The notes: generated by a model from the letters alone, not told the origin. Positions 1 to 12,837 are shown, numbered from the stretch's first letter. The stretch: DNA of 64,000 nt from Reticulitermes lucifugus (GCA_026260175.1 JAKCWW010000156.1:56504-120503); one strand, 5' to 3'. Translations and numbers: made by a program.

Positions 1-340
1 TGAATTTTCTTTTGTTTTGCGCAATAATTTAAAATTTGTTGCGCGAAAATAACTTTTGTCACTCAAGATGTTCACTTTATCGTTCATTTTACCGCCCCTT
101 TGACTCTGCCGCCCGGGGCAGCAGCACCACTCCCCCCTGGCTGTTGTTGTATTGTTCATTTTCCGATAACGCAGAATTTCCAAACGTATTTTTGTAATTT
201 TCCCTCTCCCATTGGACTTTACATTAATTTCTTGCGTATGAGATCTATTAAGAACAATGACCACCAACAGCTGGGATACGTCATAGCAGTCGTAAACTAT
301 GGCTCTAGTCTACGACATAGATATGCAGGAGCGTAAAAAT

Positions 341-487
341 GCCTGGCGCCAAGTACCCGGGGCAACTAATTTTGTACGGTGACGCCTAGCCTTTGCGGGT
401 CCTCAGTAATGGAACTAGCTTCATGCCGCCCTTCTGGCGCCTAGACTTTTGAGGTGGCACCTAGAATTTTGGAAAATGTGTGCAACC
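341..487. repeat. Interspersed repeat R1, copy 1
   Basis: About 145 bp shared with 47020-47180. Common blocks include tggcgcc, the block ggtcctcagta, ctggcgcctag and attttggaaaat, in the same order and strand with many substitutions. Non-coding, class unknown. Confidence 0.65.
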
Positions 488-1188
488 CAGGAGATAATCA
501 TAGCGCACAGGTACATAAAACATATTTGGTGGAAACATTTCACATGCAAGTTACAGAGCTAGGCTAGCTTCATGTTTTGTTATGTGCCCGTTTTTAAACA
601 ATGAGCTGGTCACCAGAAAATCGATAAATGTCAATTCTATTCGATAGCGTAAGTAGGAATGGACTGAAAGTTACAAAATTAACTTTGCTGTAGACAATTC
701 GTGGTAGCTAGCAAACGTCAGGACAGTCACCACTTCACATCTTTCTGTCACTTGATATATTTCTCACAAAGAAAGAATAAAAGCGAGCTGTGGTGTGTAA
801 CCTGCAGTAATGAGCCTTACCGTTTTGCATTGCTAACTGCTTGCTGCATGAACACTTAGCCGTACAGTTCATTATATAAAGGCCTCAGGCTCTAATCCCA
901 GTGCATTACCAGCCAAATGACTACATTTCCACCAAAAGCCGTTTTAAAACACCTGACGTAAAACAAATAAATGAGAGTGTCCAGATTAGCAAAACACTAT
1001 GGCTCTTGTTTTACGCGTTTAGGGAGCCACCCGTTTAATTCCATGTTGGTTTGCCAAACACGTTTTTGCTGTCTTTCGTTTTTTACTTAAGTGGGCCGAA
1101 GTAAGAACTGAATATATAATATACAGCATCGAATACCAAAAATTTTGTAAGACTGCGAAATATGACAGAGGAAATTATTACGGCACGG

Positions 1189-1710
1189 TTTTTAGGCGCT
1201 TTAGCAAAATTGCAAAAATTGACTATTAGCTTCGTCACATCTGTCCGTCCAAATGGAACAACTCGCTCCCATTGGACAGATTTCCATGAAATTTCATATT
1301 TGAGTATTTTTCGAAAATCTGTCGAGAAAATTCAAGTTTCATTAAAATCTGACAAGAATAACGGGTATTTACATGAAGACCTATGTACAATTATGATAAT
1401 ATCTCGCTGAATTCTTCTTAGACCGTATAATTTTCACGCAAAATTTGTACAGAAAATCAGAACACACGTTTTATGTTCAATAATCTCTTCCCGAAAATCG
1501 TGCCGTTTATGAGATAACGTGGAAAAATATGGTAGAACCAGACAGGCTACAGATGACAATATAATACGGAGCATGCGCATTGCATGCAGGATAACTAAGG
1601 CTGTACACACGCACTCTGAATATGTAATACTTATTGCTTTTCTACGGCAACAATGATTACAGCAGCGCGCCTCAATATTAAGTTATACGTGCATTGCCTC
1701 TCTTGTTCTG
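1189..1710 (+). repeat. Interspersed repeat R2 (about 550 bp), copy 1
   Basis: Begins tttttaggcgc and ends near cattgcctctcttgtt. Shares order and sequence with 5329-5882 and 24080-24635: a 'gcaaaattgc' palindrome, a run of ctgtccgtcc, tgaaatttcatatttgag, tttttcgaaaatctgtcgag, ggataactaaggct and atacttattgctttt. Open frames inside are short and not conserved between copies, so I call it non-coding. The class is unknown. Confidence 0.8.
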
Positions 1711-4700
1711 GAACGACTGAGAACAATTAAATTAAAAGAAACTTCAGTCAAGAAAATTTTATGCGGAAAGTTCGAAGCTGAGACGTTCAGAATATGACGA
1801 GACGTTACAAGATACAAAACACTGAAGCGTAGTAACAAAACCAGCGGTAAGTTTAAGAGTTAAAACTCCGGCACTCTTCTAACTGGCCTCTGAACATTAT
1901 TCGTGTAGCTGTCACTGATTAGCTGAGGCCTCAATATGTGTAACGTTGAATAAAAGCATTTAAAGCTTGTGATCTTTAACTGAAACATTCAGTTGTGCCA
2001 TGACTGAATATACATAGACACACGTACAGTCGCCAAGCCTATACATGCCTATTTTTTTTTCGTTTCTTCCTGCTACATGTTTCGGCTGTAAGCAGCAACG
2101 TCAGGCAGTTAATTATTATATGCATATCAGTGCAACATAAAGCCCTTTATAGTGTACATATACTTTTAAGATTTCGTACTTTTACATCACGCTTGTGTAA
2201 AAACCTGCGATACCATTGTTACAAAACTGGAATTGTCAAAACTCACCGATTTACATGTAATTTAATGACCTGCCTGAAGACAGCTTTTAAAGACATTGCA
2301 GGAAACAGGGGGAAGAAATATGTAGTTGTGCCGACAGCACTTGAGTTTATACGTATTTAATTTAAAGGTTGTGTTTTACGCTGTACATTCATATTTTTCA
2401 CCATTTAATAATGTTGTTATCTTGTCTCTCTGTTGTGCATTATCGACTTTCTTAAGTTTGGACCTGGACGTCGCCCAAGATTATCTCTCTCCTCTTATAA
2501 AACAACCGAAAGACGAAGATAAAACCATCAGCGAAATATCTCTGCTCTCTTGTTACGTTTCTCAGGGGAAAATGCACTACCAAAGAGTAGGGGCTGGTGT
2601 GAAAAGTTGTATTATTGTTACGTTATAAGAAACGGGAATTATTTACTTGTGACGCAGTGAGACACTTCTCGAGAATTGTTCCGGGTCATGCAAGAGTTCC
2701 AGCTGTTACAATATCAGAGAATGTGGCAACCAATTTGAGTAAAATCATTTGTATTAGGTTGCAAGAGTAATCCAGCAGGGGGCTTTAATACTGAAATGTG
2801 TGTGTTTGAGTGTTGGGTTTAAAATTGTTTTATAATTACAATTTTGATTACATCTTGAGCTCAACTGGTCACATGAATTTTTAATTGAACCTCTTCAAAA
2901 GGTAAAGAATAGACTGGACGTTACAGATTCTTAGTCTGGTACGGAAATGCAAGGCACAGAAAAATTTAAGAGACAAGAAGAGTAAAAGTCGATCTTAATT
3001 TTTCTCTGTATTTTCTGAAAATACGGACTATATTCTACGCGAAATAGCATAATTCATATGAGAGTGCAGTAATAATGATCGCGAGTTTTCTAAAAGACCC
3101 TTCTGTGGAGGGAAATTATACTTCATGGATCAGTCCGGTTTGATGGGAAGACCCTCAGCATCAGCGACCAGATTTTGGGCTCGCAAAAATGTCACTGTGG
3201 GCCTGTATAGCTGGATGTGTTTTAAATCTCATCAACCAGTAAAATCATTGCAAAAAGATTATTCTTCTTGCTACTACCACCAGAACCACAAGCACCACCA
3301 CAACTACAATCACAACCACCACCAGAGCAACAGCAATAACTAGTACTACTATTATTACTACCACCCTACTGCCACTGCTACTACCACCCTACTACTATTA
3401 ATACGAAGACAATATTAAATTCTATCCAACTTTATCGAGGGTTCTGTAATGGTAACAACAATATCATAGTCATTATTGTCTATACACAGATTCAGAAAAA
3501 AATTAAAGAAATTAAAAATTTATCACCGTACAATTAGCAGAAAAGCATGGGGAACTGTCTGAAAGAGTCACGCAGAAACAGTTCTTCAGTATATTTACTG
3601 ACTTCTGGAAATTGTTTATAATAACACACCATACAAACTTAACATGTCAACTTTAATGAGTCATCGATTATTCGTGAAACCAAAACATTCTTCACAGTCA
3701 ACAATGTTATTTTGAATTTTCGTAATAAATTGAGTTAATGAAAATTCTCCTTCAAAGACCTATCACCGTACAAAAGGTGACAAAGAATTTAAAATTCATG
3801 ACGGGGCCGTGACCGTTATACCAGATTTCACAAAACCCAATCAATTAGTAGCTACATTACATTGATGTCCGTAACTGAATGAGCGATGGGCGGATATTCG
3901 CAGGCTGTTATCAGGATTTCGAATGAGCTGCTTCCTCAGAGAGTAGCTTTATTGTTCGTGAGGGAAGGAAGAAGCGCTCGCTCGCATCACCGCCTACTTT
4001 TGTTTCCTTCCTCGTCACGCGAGTGTCACATTTCCGTAATTAATGAGACCTGCTAATTCTTCATCTCCTGTTCCTTTTTGTTAACGTTCCCTATCCGACG
4101 CTTCTTTGTTCCTGTTCCTGAATCATCTGTGCCTTATCATGATCAACTCCGTTCATAGTCGGCACATCAATTGTGTTCTGGTGTTTCTGTAAACTGGTAA
4201 AGCTGTCTGAATGTCGCAAAGCCGCTAGAAAAAGATATAAACACGTCTGATAGGACTGGGCACAAGGTGTAAAATGTCACTTTTTATTAGCGTATGGAAA
4301 AATGCAGTAAAGGCCAATAAACTGTAAATCTGAGGAGCAGTTAACAAGAACACTAATGGGGGCAAGTTCTGCATACATTGCAATGTGTGTGTTAATATCA
4401 AGATGACGCAGTGTTACGAATATGAACACATAAGCTAGTATGAAGTACACAGCATTCTCAAACGCAGGCTTTGTTCACTTTTCATGCCTGGCGTTCATTT
4501 CAGGCACAAATATATTCTGAACGCTAACAACAGCAGAGCTAATACAGAGTAGCATTAAGTCATAATTTACATATTCAAGAAAGTTATTTGGCAATACATA
4601 TATTCTACGAATAAGTCAGAATTAGATTTCGTTAAATATACAAAATATCTGAAAATCTTTCACGCATACACTGTATTCTGCTTCATGAGCTTAATATAAA

Positions 4701-5328
4701 GTTCAGGTTATGTTGGACAAGTCTTAATCTAAATTAAATCGCCCATAAAAATTTTACTGTGGGTTCCTGGTGCTAAATTTAGTAGCAATTTGTTGAGCAG
4801 TTTTCGAGTTGAAGCATGCGGACAGTGGACGGACAGACAGACATATGGACCTTTATATTGTCCAAGTTATGAGCTGATTTCAAGCATTAGATTAATTTAA
4901 CGCTAATTATTTTAACATTTTCCCTTTTTTGCCGAATTTTTGTGACTCTAACCTGATGGACATTTTGTTATTGAACCCTTAAACCACAGAATTCGAGAAC
5001 GTTAAAGTTGATGGAATGAGGAGATCTAACACCAGTAAGAAAGAAAATACAGACGGCGGTAAGCGATTCTATGCACGTAGCCCGCCAGCAGGGAACACTT
5101 CACTGTGTCGACACAAATATCGAAATTCGAGACTGCGTCATTCCCATACCAACTTTGTTATTTCTGCTGATTCCCTCTTCCTTTAAACACCCATTATCAA
5201 ATGCATGAGCTACAAATCCTTAGATTACAAGTCTATTAAGAAGCGAGAAGTACTGACAAGCAGATGCCAGTGATTGGAACGATATTTCAGCGTGTTTACT
5301 TGGTCTGTCTTCAATTCAGAATCTATCA
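1711..5328. other. No gene seen
   Basis: A+T-rich spacer upstream of the gene apart from the triplet repeat at 3270. A motif gtggacggacagacagacat near 4828 recalls the R2-type head. Open frames are short and of random composition. Confidence 0.6.
3270..3410 (+). repeat. Degenerate trinucleotide repeat (cca/cta-type)
   Basis: Runs of cac, cca, act and tac triplets (accaccacaactacaatcac and similar, then ctactattattactaccac). Simple-sequence DNA; the Asn/His-rich frame across it is a by-product. Confidence 0.8.
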
Positions 5329-5882
5329 TTTTTAGGCGCGTTCGCAAAATTGCGAAAAGCGACTATTAGTTTCGCCATATCTGTCCGTCTTTCCGTCTGT
5401 CTGTCTCTCTGTCTGTGTGTCCACATGGAGCAACTCGGCTCCCACTGGACGGATTTTCATGAAAATTGATATTTGAGGATTTTTCGAAAATTTGTCGAGA
5501 AAATACAAATTTCATTAAAATCTGACAAGAATAAGGGTACTTTACATGAAGACCTATGTACTTTTATTATAAAATGTCGCTAAATTCTTTTTAGAATAGG
5601 AAATGTTTCAGACAAAAGTTGTAAGGAAAATTAAAACACACATTTTGTACTCAATTTCTTTTCAGAAAATCGTACAGTTTATGCGATATGTGGAAAAATA
5701 TGGTACAGCCAGACAGGTCACAGACGACAATACGATACGGCAGATGCGCTTTGAATGCTGGATAACTAAGGCTACAGACACACACTTGGAATAAGTAATA
5801 CTTATTGCTTTTCCACGACAACAATGGTTAAGCGAACGTGCCACAATGTAACGTCTTACGTACATTGCCTATATTGTTGTGC
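5329..5882 (+). repeat. Interspersed repeat R2, copy 2
   Basis: Near full-length copy of the repeat at 1189-1710, with an expanded tct/gtctg stretch around 5385-5420. Same ends (tttttaggcgc and cattgcctatattgtt). Confidence 0.8.
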
Positions 5883-6074
5883 TTTATCCATTATAAGGCA
5901 AGAGTTTACGCAGTGCACCAGTGACCGTCCATACCTGCAGTGTATTTATGTAAGCAATACGATTGGAAAAGCTTAAATCCGTAATCTAATAGAAAAAACT
6001 ACCAACTGCATTATTTGCAGTTACAATGGGAATAATTAAATGAAAATTAATTGCAGTCGAATGTTTAGAGGCTA

Positions 6075-6845
6075 CATGGAAAAGTTCATTTAGGGTGTTA
6101 TGTATGTTAGCCTTTACTGTGAGTCAATAGGGCTGACACTCGGAAATGCCCTACAACATTTATCAGAATACAACCGTATCGAATTTCAACGTACTATGTG
6201 AAACAGCTTCTAAAATATACAGAGAATCCCCCTAAATGCTTATGTAAACCAAGCTTTGCTATGGAAAGTATATCCAAATTCAGAACTGTCCTAGAATTTC
6301 TTCTATATTGAATTTCAACAGAATATGTAAAACGGGTTTGTGGGACATGTGGAAACCATGGAAAAGTTCATTTAGGATATGTGGTAAATTATGCTTTATT
6401 ATGGATGAAATGGATAAAATCATAAGCGCCTAGTAACTTTGAGTAGAACCTTTGCATGTTGATTTTGAACAGGATCTGTGGAAATGTTCACAAACAGGAA
6501 GGAGTGGATTATGGGCATATGTAAACTGGGCTTTGTTATTACTTAATATACTGGAAAATGAAATTGCCCAATAACTGTTGACGGAAGCGCTATTTCTATA
6601 CCAAACTGCAACAACAAATGTGAAGTGGTTAAACGGATACATGTGAACTAGGCCTGGAGGTCGGGATCACTCAGAAAAACTCTGTGAAAGGCTCTCATAC
6701 CAATTTAAACAAAATCTGTTAAACGGGGTAGGCCTAAGGGACGCATGGAAAACTCCGTGTACGGGCTTATACAAACTAGGACTTTTGTAGATCAATATGG
6801 TTATAAGCTAGAAAGACCCGACAACTTTTAGTGTGAACACCCGAT
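6075..6845 (+). repeat. Degenerate tandem repeat, monomer about 140 bp
   Basis: The block tggaaaagttcatttagg recurs at about 6077 and 6359 (two units apart). Related blocks lie near 6219, 6479 and 6749. Each is followed by a 'tatgtaaactgggctttgttat'-like word, and several also have 'gaatttcaacagaatatgtaaaac'. Copies are strongly diverged. No gene is visible. Confidence 0.6.
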
Positions 6846-6849
6846 ATCG

Positions 6850-7170
6850 GGGTGGCTGGGATAGCGTAGTCAGTATAGCGAAACCCGGTGGGGACAAACT
6901 TTCCGGACCTATTCAGACCGGCCCCGAGACCCACCCAGCCTCCAATAAAATGGGTATCGGTTCTCTTTCCCGGGAGTAAATCGGTCGGGGCGTGGCGCTG
7001 ATCACCCACCCCCTTATAGCGCCAAGGTTGGGTATTGGTAGAGCTACATTCCTTCAGAGCCTGCTTGGCATGTTACAGGGCAGCTTTGCCTTTTACGCCT
7101 ATGACGGATTTCAACAAAACTTCTTACGTGGTTTAGAGTGTACAAGAGGAACATCAATTCATGGTTTTAT
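6850..7170 (+). mobile_element. SINE-B copy (tRNA-derived)
   Basis: Starts with a tRNA-like head (ggctgggatagcgtagtcag, tatagcgaaaccc). The body has cagaccggccccgagaccca, a 'cccagcctcc' block, ccgggagtaaat and tagcgccaaggttggg. It shares order with the copies at 9385, 11975, 16105, 45445 and, inverted, 39945 and 54705. B-box region decayed. Confidence 0.75.
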
Positions 7171-7300
7171 TGTTGATGAATGTGGCTGACAACTGGAACT
7201 TCCCGACAAATTTCAGCTGTCTTCGATGTCTAATTTAAAAAATTCTTCCGACAGTTTAGGCGCTGACATTCCGTCACAAACACAAGCTCCACATATTGCG

Positions 7301-7535
7301 TTTTTAGGCACGTTCCTATGCGAAACGTGAATATTAGCTTCGTCGTGTCTGTCTGTCCGTCTCTCCGTCCATTCGCGTGGAACAACGCAGCTCCCACTGG
7401 ACGTATTAACGTGAAATTTTATACTGGAGTTTTTACTAAAATCTGTCGATCAAATTCAAGCTTGATTAAAGTCGGGCAAAAATAATAGGCAGTTCACGTG
7501 CATTTATATCACTGGCTTTTATAATGGAGACAGGC
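7301..7535 (+). repeat. Interspersed repeat R2, truncated 5' part
   Basis: Begins tttttaggcacg and follows the R2 order through ctgtctgtccgtc, gctcccactgga, aatctgtcgatcaaattcaag, then loses similarity. Confidence 0.7.
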
Positions 7536-8402
7536 TGTGTTCTCCGTGAAGTACGAGATGACGCCGAAAGAATCGTTACCGATCTAAACATAACAATCGA
7601 GCATGATCGACTCTAATTCTCTAGCGCTGAGCACAGCACAGAAGACTGTTGCTAACACAAGGACAAAGTTGACAGGGCCAATAACAGAGAGGCCGCGCCA
7701 GAATTGTTACGCCGTGCCTACATTTCCTAATATCTTTACTTTGTAAAGAAGGCCTGTGGGTGTCGCAAAACACCAAAGGATGTAGTTCGAATGCTCGCGT
7801 GTACCTTCGTTGTGCTTTCGTATTTCTTTTTTAGCGAAGAAGTGAAAAACTATGTTAAGACATACTTTATTGAATCCTTGTCGAACTTAGCTTGCGCTAC
7901 AAAAAATTAATCACTTCACGTCGCAAAGAAAGGAAAGAGGAGTAGGCCTCGCCGAAAGGCTCCTATAATGGTACTCCCTGAACTCTGCTACAAGAGATAT
8001 GCCATTGTGCGCAAGAAGAAAAATCGCCCGTCTTTCGAGGAATGTGAGGGAAGGAATACCTTCCCATCATAACCACTTCCGTCACGGGTGCGATACGTAA
8101 GCTTCTTTTCATACATACTTTCTTCTTTTGTCACAAGAAAATTTATGCCATAGGAAATGTAGTGCTATCAACGACAAAACAGAACACGTAAATGCACAAA
8201 CTCCCCTCTATAGGTCAGTCCTTTTTTAAAATAAGAGCTTAATATCGCGGCTTATGTATAATCCAAAGCTTCGCATTCTAAATCATTACGCTGGCAGCAG
8301 ACGCCACGGGTTTTGTTACACGCGGCCAGCATTCCTCTCTCTCAACAATTATCTGCTCTGTTGAATCTTAATCACTCGCTCAGCGCTGTCTACAGGAAAT
8401 TT

Positions 8403-8440
8403 TCACAAGCAGAGAGAGTGAGAGAGACAGAGAGACAGAA
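8403..8440 (+). repeat. Purine simple repeat (ga)n
   Basis: gagagagtgagagagacag and neighbouring ga/gaca words. Similar short runs lie at 55820-55845 and 58210-58240. Confidence 0.7.
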
Positions 8441-8769
8441 AGGCTCATACCAGGCGACGAAATGAGGGGGCTTTGGGGGGAACGTCATCAGTTTTCCAGC
8501 AGCATCGTGTATTCGACGACTACAATAGAAGTTCCCTAAGTTATATGCAAGTAACTGCTGAGCGCAGGTTTCAGGGTTGTTTTAAGATATCTTACATTGT
8601 TATACAGAGAAGTATACTTGTTCAGATACTGTGAACAAGACTGAACAAGTATATCCAATCTGGAGCACACTTTCAAAAGCGTTCATTGCGGCTCCGCATC
8701 CCTGAAGTCTTGCATTATTAACAGCTGTAAAGGGCAGCACAGGCGTTACGTTGCGAAGGCTCCAACATC

Positions 8770-8850
8770 ACCGAACTTCCAGGTGTAGTGGTTAGCATTG
8801 TGGCTCTGTATTCAGTACAGCCCCTGTACGATTCTTTGTCTTGAGTTCTC
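8770..8850 (+). repeat. Possible tRNA-like SINE head
   Basis: gtgtagtggttagcattgtg followed about 40 bp later by ctgtacgattc. It resembles degraded A and B boxes. No body recognised. Confidence 0.35.
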
Positions 8851-9384
8851 ACCGTGACTAGTCGTGCTTGTGCTCAGTGATCACAGTTACCGGAACGCTA
8901 GTACCGATATTTCTAGCACTTCATATCTTCGTACAAACATACATGAGATTGCAAAAATCCACATGACGTAACAGATAGAGAAGGCTGAAGAAATGTATGA
9001 AAATGCTTAAGGATACTCATGTGTATAAATTTATAGCATACTTTTCTGCTTCACAATTTAAAAAAAGAAGGGTCATGAGATCGTCGGGCCCTCTACATGT
9101 GTGTGTGTTTCTCCATTTCAGCTTTTGAACCAGCTGACTGATCTTCAAATAATTAATGTTAGCCTTATGCCATTACGCGCCCCTCTAACGTATTAAGGTT
9201 TAGTTTCCTATAATCAGTAATAATAAGATGGTAGACGCGCGAAAATGTCAGGCAGCGACGACATTAGCGCCACTTATTTTATGTTTCTAAAAGGTTCTTA
9301 AGGTCACATTTTTGTTAAATGTAAAATAATATCATGGCCGCTGTGCTGAAGAACAACTCACCATTGCCTTTCATTTTTATGGCT

Positions 9385-9690
9385 ACAGGAACCGGGATAA
9401 CTCAGTCAGTATAGTGACTGGAGTAAGGGCAGGACACCCAAGGAGCAGTGGTTTGATTCCCGGTAAGGGGCAGAGAAATTTCTCTTCTCCAAGGGTCCAG
9501 ACCGGGTCTGAGACCCACACAACCTCTTATGCAATGGTTACCAGGGGCTCTTTCCCCGGGTGTAAATAACGCGACCGAAGCTTGATGATGACCCTTCACC
9601 TCCATCTAGTGCCGAGGTTAATAATTAGTGGATTTATGCCTCCACTCTCCCATAAGCCTTCATGGCATGCACAAGGAAAACTTTACTTTT
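9385..9690 (+). mobile_element. SINE-B copy
   Basis: The head gataactcagtcagtatagt reads as an A box and gtggtttgattcccgg as a B box. The body has agaaatttctcttctccaag, accgggtctgagaccc, ccccgggtgtaaat and tagtgccgaggttaa; the 3' end includes ccttcatggcatgc. Confidence 0.85.
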
Positions 9691-10645
9691 ATCCCTGACA
9701 GGTTTACTTAATGAAAAACTAGAGCTAGACATGTTAAATTTCGTGGATACATCGAGCATAAAACACTTACATATCAAGTATAAATCCTGTTTGTAAGTCA
9801 AAAGTTACAAATATGATGATGACGCACATTTTTTATGCCAGGACCCATGTCCGAAAAGTGTAACATATATTTGACTCTGCAGTTAATAAAACTACTATAA
9901 AAATAATAATAAAGGTAAATGAACAATAATCCATGCAATAAGAATTCTGGTAGTGAGTTCCCCATGGAACTCGCTGTTAACAGTGTGCCATTTTCGAGAA
10001 ATTTTGTGATCGATAAAAAATTAATGTTTTGTGACTTTCACTGTTGATTGGCATCAGTTCTCTTCACTCGACCTCAACACTTATTCTGGCTCCACTGCAG
10101 ATGGCAGTACCGACAAGGGTACAATTTTCACTTTGATCCGGTTTAAAATAATACTAAAAATGACGATGGCCAGCAGCCACGGTGAATGGCTGGTGTTGTC
10201 CACATAGTCTTACACGAACTTAATTTTTTGAGGCAGCAATATGTACGTGTGACTGTCCCCACTTAATAAAATTTCTATTATCTGAAAATTTTCATGAAAC
10301 AGGGTAAGAACATCATGTCACAGAGGCTATCTAACAATTTACCATAATTTCCTACCACTAATAATATCAATATGGCGTCGGTGCGGTGTGATATAACTGC
10401 GCGATACATAGAGTCGATTTAGAGGGACTCTTTATTTATACAGTGCAAAATAATAATATGACGAATGTGTGAGCTGTAGTTTTCTGTTTTATAGCGATAA
10501 ATAATTAATCGCTGAAAATGTATATGAAAATTAACTATGAAAGTGTGATAATTCCTGCAGGTAACAATTTTAATATGTTATCACTTACAAGTATGGCGGT
10601 GGGGCGACATGTTGCTTTTACATTTGAGTTATGTTAACCGTGCAG

Positions 10646-10818
10646 GTGCAACCCGACTGCGAGAGTGAAGACAACGAGGAAGCAGAGTGCGCTCCGGTGT
10701 CTGTGAGCTGGGAAGGGAGCGCCGAAATGCAGAGCGGCGACATTCTGCTGGTCCGGATAGACGACTCTAGGCTCGTCGACCCAGCGGCGCCCCGACGGGC
10801 AGCACCCAGCGTCGACAG
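10646..10818 (+). CDS. Exon of EGF-repeat protein (weary/wry-like?), N-terminal region
   Basis: Internal exon of the long plus-strand gene. The frame is open and reads VQVQPDCESEDNEE at its start and RRAAPSVDR at its end. It is acidic and contains two cysteines (PDC, AEC) but no EGF signature. An acceptor (ccgtgcag, weak pyrimidine tract upstream) precedes it and a good donor (gacag|gtactg) follows; the exon ends two bases into a codon. The next exon's first base completes Arg. G+C is clearly above the surrounding spacer, as in the other exons. An ATG at 10631 is in frame just upstream, but no signal peptide follows it, so I prefer the acceptor and assume earlier exons with start codon and signal peptide; I could not locate them. 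Assignment to this gene rests on phase, orientation and the downstream continuation. Confidence 0.7.
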
Positions 10819-10965
10819 GTACTGTATGCGACATGAAAAATATGGGAAATAACTAACATTAAGGTGGCATGAAGTTCAGCCTCCAACAAGCCTACTGCAG
10901 CAGTAGGATGGGGGTCACAGGTGAAAGTAGAGCACTGGTAGAATGACGACTGGCAGCGGGAACAG

Positions 10966-10966
10966 N
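10966..10966. other. Single unresolved base
   Basis: One n in the sequence, within the intron between the first two exons listed. It has no effect on coding. Confidence 0.95.
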
Positions 10967-11774
10967 GGGTTGGAACACGTATTGCCGTGTTCCATAAGTT
11001 TCGTTAAGTACTTCCTGGAACTCAGCACAACAAACGGGCCAGATAGACTTTCTCACTTACTAACAAATGAAGTAGCCAAATAACGGAATAACTGACGAAA
11101 CTAAGACATTTTCTCACTTAATAACAATTAACCAACCATATACCGAACGACTAACAGTCAGACTTTCCGACTTAGTAACACATTAATTAACCATGTAAAC
11201 GACGAAGTGAATAAAACAAAACCGTGACTGACTGGTTACCCGGTGACGCGGCGTCGTATCACGGAATACAGGGACTTAACCACAGCACCGTAAAAACGTC
11301 ATGACTCCAAAACCAAAACACGTCTAAAATGGAAGTTACACATGTTAAACTGATCCACTGTATCATCGCGCACGTCAAATTCGTAGGTATATGAACGTTA
11401 CAGACATTCATAATACGGTCCGTGCACGTACGTTTGCACGTATGCACATACTCTTCGTACGATAAGCCAATTCTGTGAAATCTGATAAAGGTGGATTGAA
11501 CCTCCATGTGAAGCTGGGGTTATGCTGGACCGATACGAACTGAAATCAGATTCTCCCGGCAACGTACATTGCAGTTACACAATATCAGATTTCACCGAAA
11601 CACACTGACTTACAATACAAAGCAGGCAGTCATATCAGACACGAACAGGACGCATGTAAGGTACCGTGAAGCGAAACTCTCATTTCGCTTCCATGTTCAG
11701 GGTTTTCCCGCAATCGGTACCGATGGCATTAAATAGCCACAGTATCTGATAGAGTGCTCAACTTGTCTGCGCAG

Positions 11775-11938
11775 GAGGCAGCCGGAGACGGCGGTGTATG
11801 GGGTGACGCGTCCAGGGTATGATCACTGCGACGTCACAGAAGGGGTTCTGCTGGATATCACACCACTACTGGTTGAGGGGCGCAAAGTTGTCACGCTGTA
11901 TGACAAGGATCTGACAGAGGGCATCAATCTGCTCATCG
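11775..11938 (+). CDS. Exon of EGF-repeat protein, N-terminal beta-rich region
   Basis: Flanked by a strong acceptor (ttgtctgcgcag) and a consensus donor (atcg|gtaaga). It completes an Arg codon from the preceding exon and ends one base into a codon. The translation includes TRPGYDHCDVTEGVLLDI, then PLLVEGRKVVTLYDKDLTEG and INLLI. Alternating hydrophobic segments suggest a beta-sandwich domain before the EGF chain; I do not recognise the fold. Only one cysteine is present. The following intron is 24.6 kb and full of repeats. Codon use and composition match the other exons. The link to the exon at 36531 is inferred from matching phase (1 to 2) and smooth hydrophobic continuation (INLLI-VVSARW). 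Confidence 0.85.
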
Positions 11939-11974
11939 GTAAGACTACAAATAGTGTGTAAGGGAGTGCGGAGA

Positions 11975-12240
11975 ATGGTTGGCCTGAAAGAGGTATAGTG
12001 ACTAGGCTACGGGATGGACAATCCGGGTTTCGAATCCAGGCAAGGGCAAGAGATTTCTCTCTTCTCCAAAATATCCAGACCGGCTCTACAGGCCACCCAG
12101 CCTCCTATTCAATGGGTACTGGGTTCCTTCCCGGCACTAAAGCGGACGGGACGAGAAGACGACCACTCACATCTAGTGCCGAGTTAAGAATGGGTGGAGC
12201 CACACTTCTGCTCCCCCTATACGCATTCATCGCGTAAAGA
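11975..12240 (+). mobile_element. SINE-B copy
   Basis: Head ggtatagtgactaggctacg and B box gggtttcgaatccagg, then gatttctctcttctccaaaa, ccagaccggctctacaggcc and tagtgccgagttaaga. Lies at the start of the 24.6-kb intron, 40 bp after the exon end at 11938. Confidence 0.85.
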
Positions 12241-12599
12241 CGGACAAATTTATGGAGATTGCATGATAAGGGGCTTCAGATATTATAATTATATTACCAT
12301 GAGAAGGTGATCAAATAAAAAGGAATATTGTGATCTGGACAAGTAGATTACTTTGAAAAATAAGCAATCTGTAACAAATTTTACTTCGATAATCTCGAGG
12401 ATATGGGCACGAAGGTGAGGATAATATGTCTTGAAAGATACTGGTAGTGAAGAGTTGAAATGGACTGAACTGGCTTAAGGTGAAGATTTTGTGAACAGTT
12501 CATGGAGTTTCGCGTTCCACTTGGACTGAGAACTTCCTGATCTGCCCAGTACCTTATTAAATGGGCACGCAAGGTTATCACGCAATAACTCGGTCCAGG

Positions 12600-12825
12600 A
12601 CCTTCTCTTTTCTGGGATGTTACGCGGCGTAGGTTGATGTTTGGTTACCGACATTTGGGGACAAAAGTCGGCAGAGCTTCAAGGGGCTACAAGTCGTCTT
12701 AGACTGCTTGACCTTCGAAGAGGGGCTAGATGTGTTGTCCCGAAACGTCGGTAACCAAATACCAACCTACGCTGCCTCACCTACAGGGCGGCGGAAGCCT
12801 GAAATCTCGCAGAAATTTTCTTCTT
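12600..12825. mobile_element. Foldback element FB-1 with hammerhead-like motif
   Basis: Left arm ctgggatgttacgcggcgta...ggttaccgac, right arm gtcggtaaccaaataccaac...ctacgctgc, inverted to each other. Right of centre is ttgtcccgaaacgtcggt. The downstream boundary word gcggcggaagcctgaaatc is shared with the other FB copies. Confidence 0.75.
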
Positions 12826-12837
12826 ACACATCACTAG

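Larger units (their letters stand above)
7536..10645. other. No gene seen apart from repeats
   Basis: Spacer or 5' intron before the first exon I can identify. Upstream exons encoding the start codon and signal peptide may be here or outside; none is clear enough to call. Confidence 0.5.

Noticed and set aside
10631-10645. ATG at 10631 as the start codon of the EGF protein
   Set aside because: No signal peptide follows, and an acceptor-like cag lies directly before 10646; an upstream first exon is more likely, though this is not proven.
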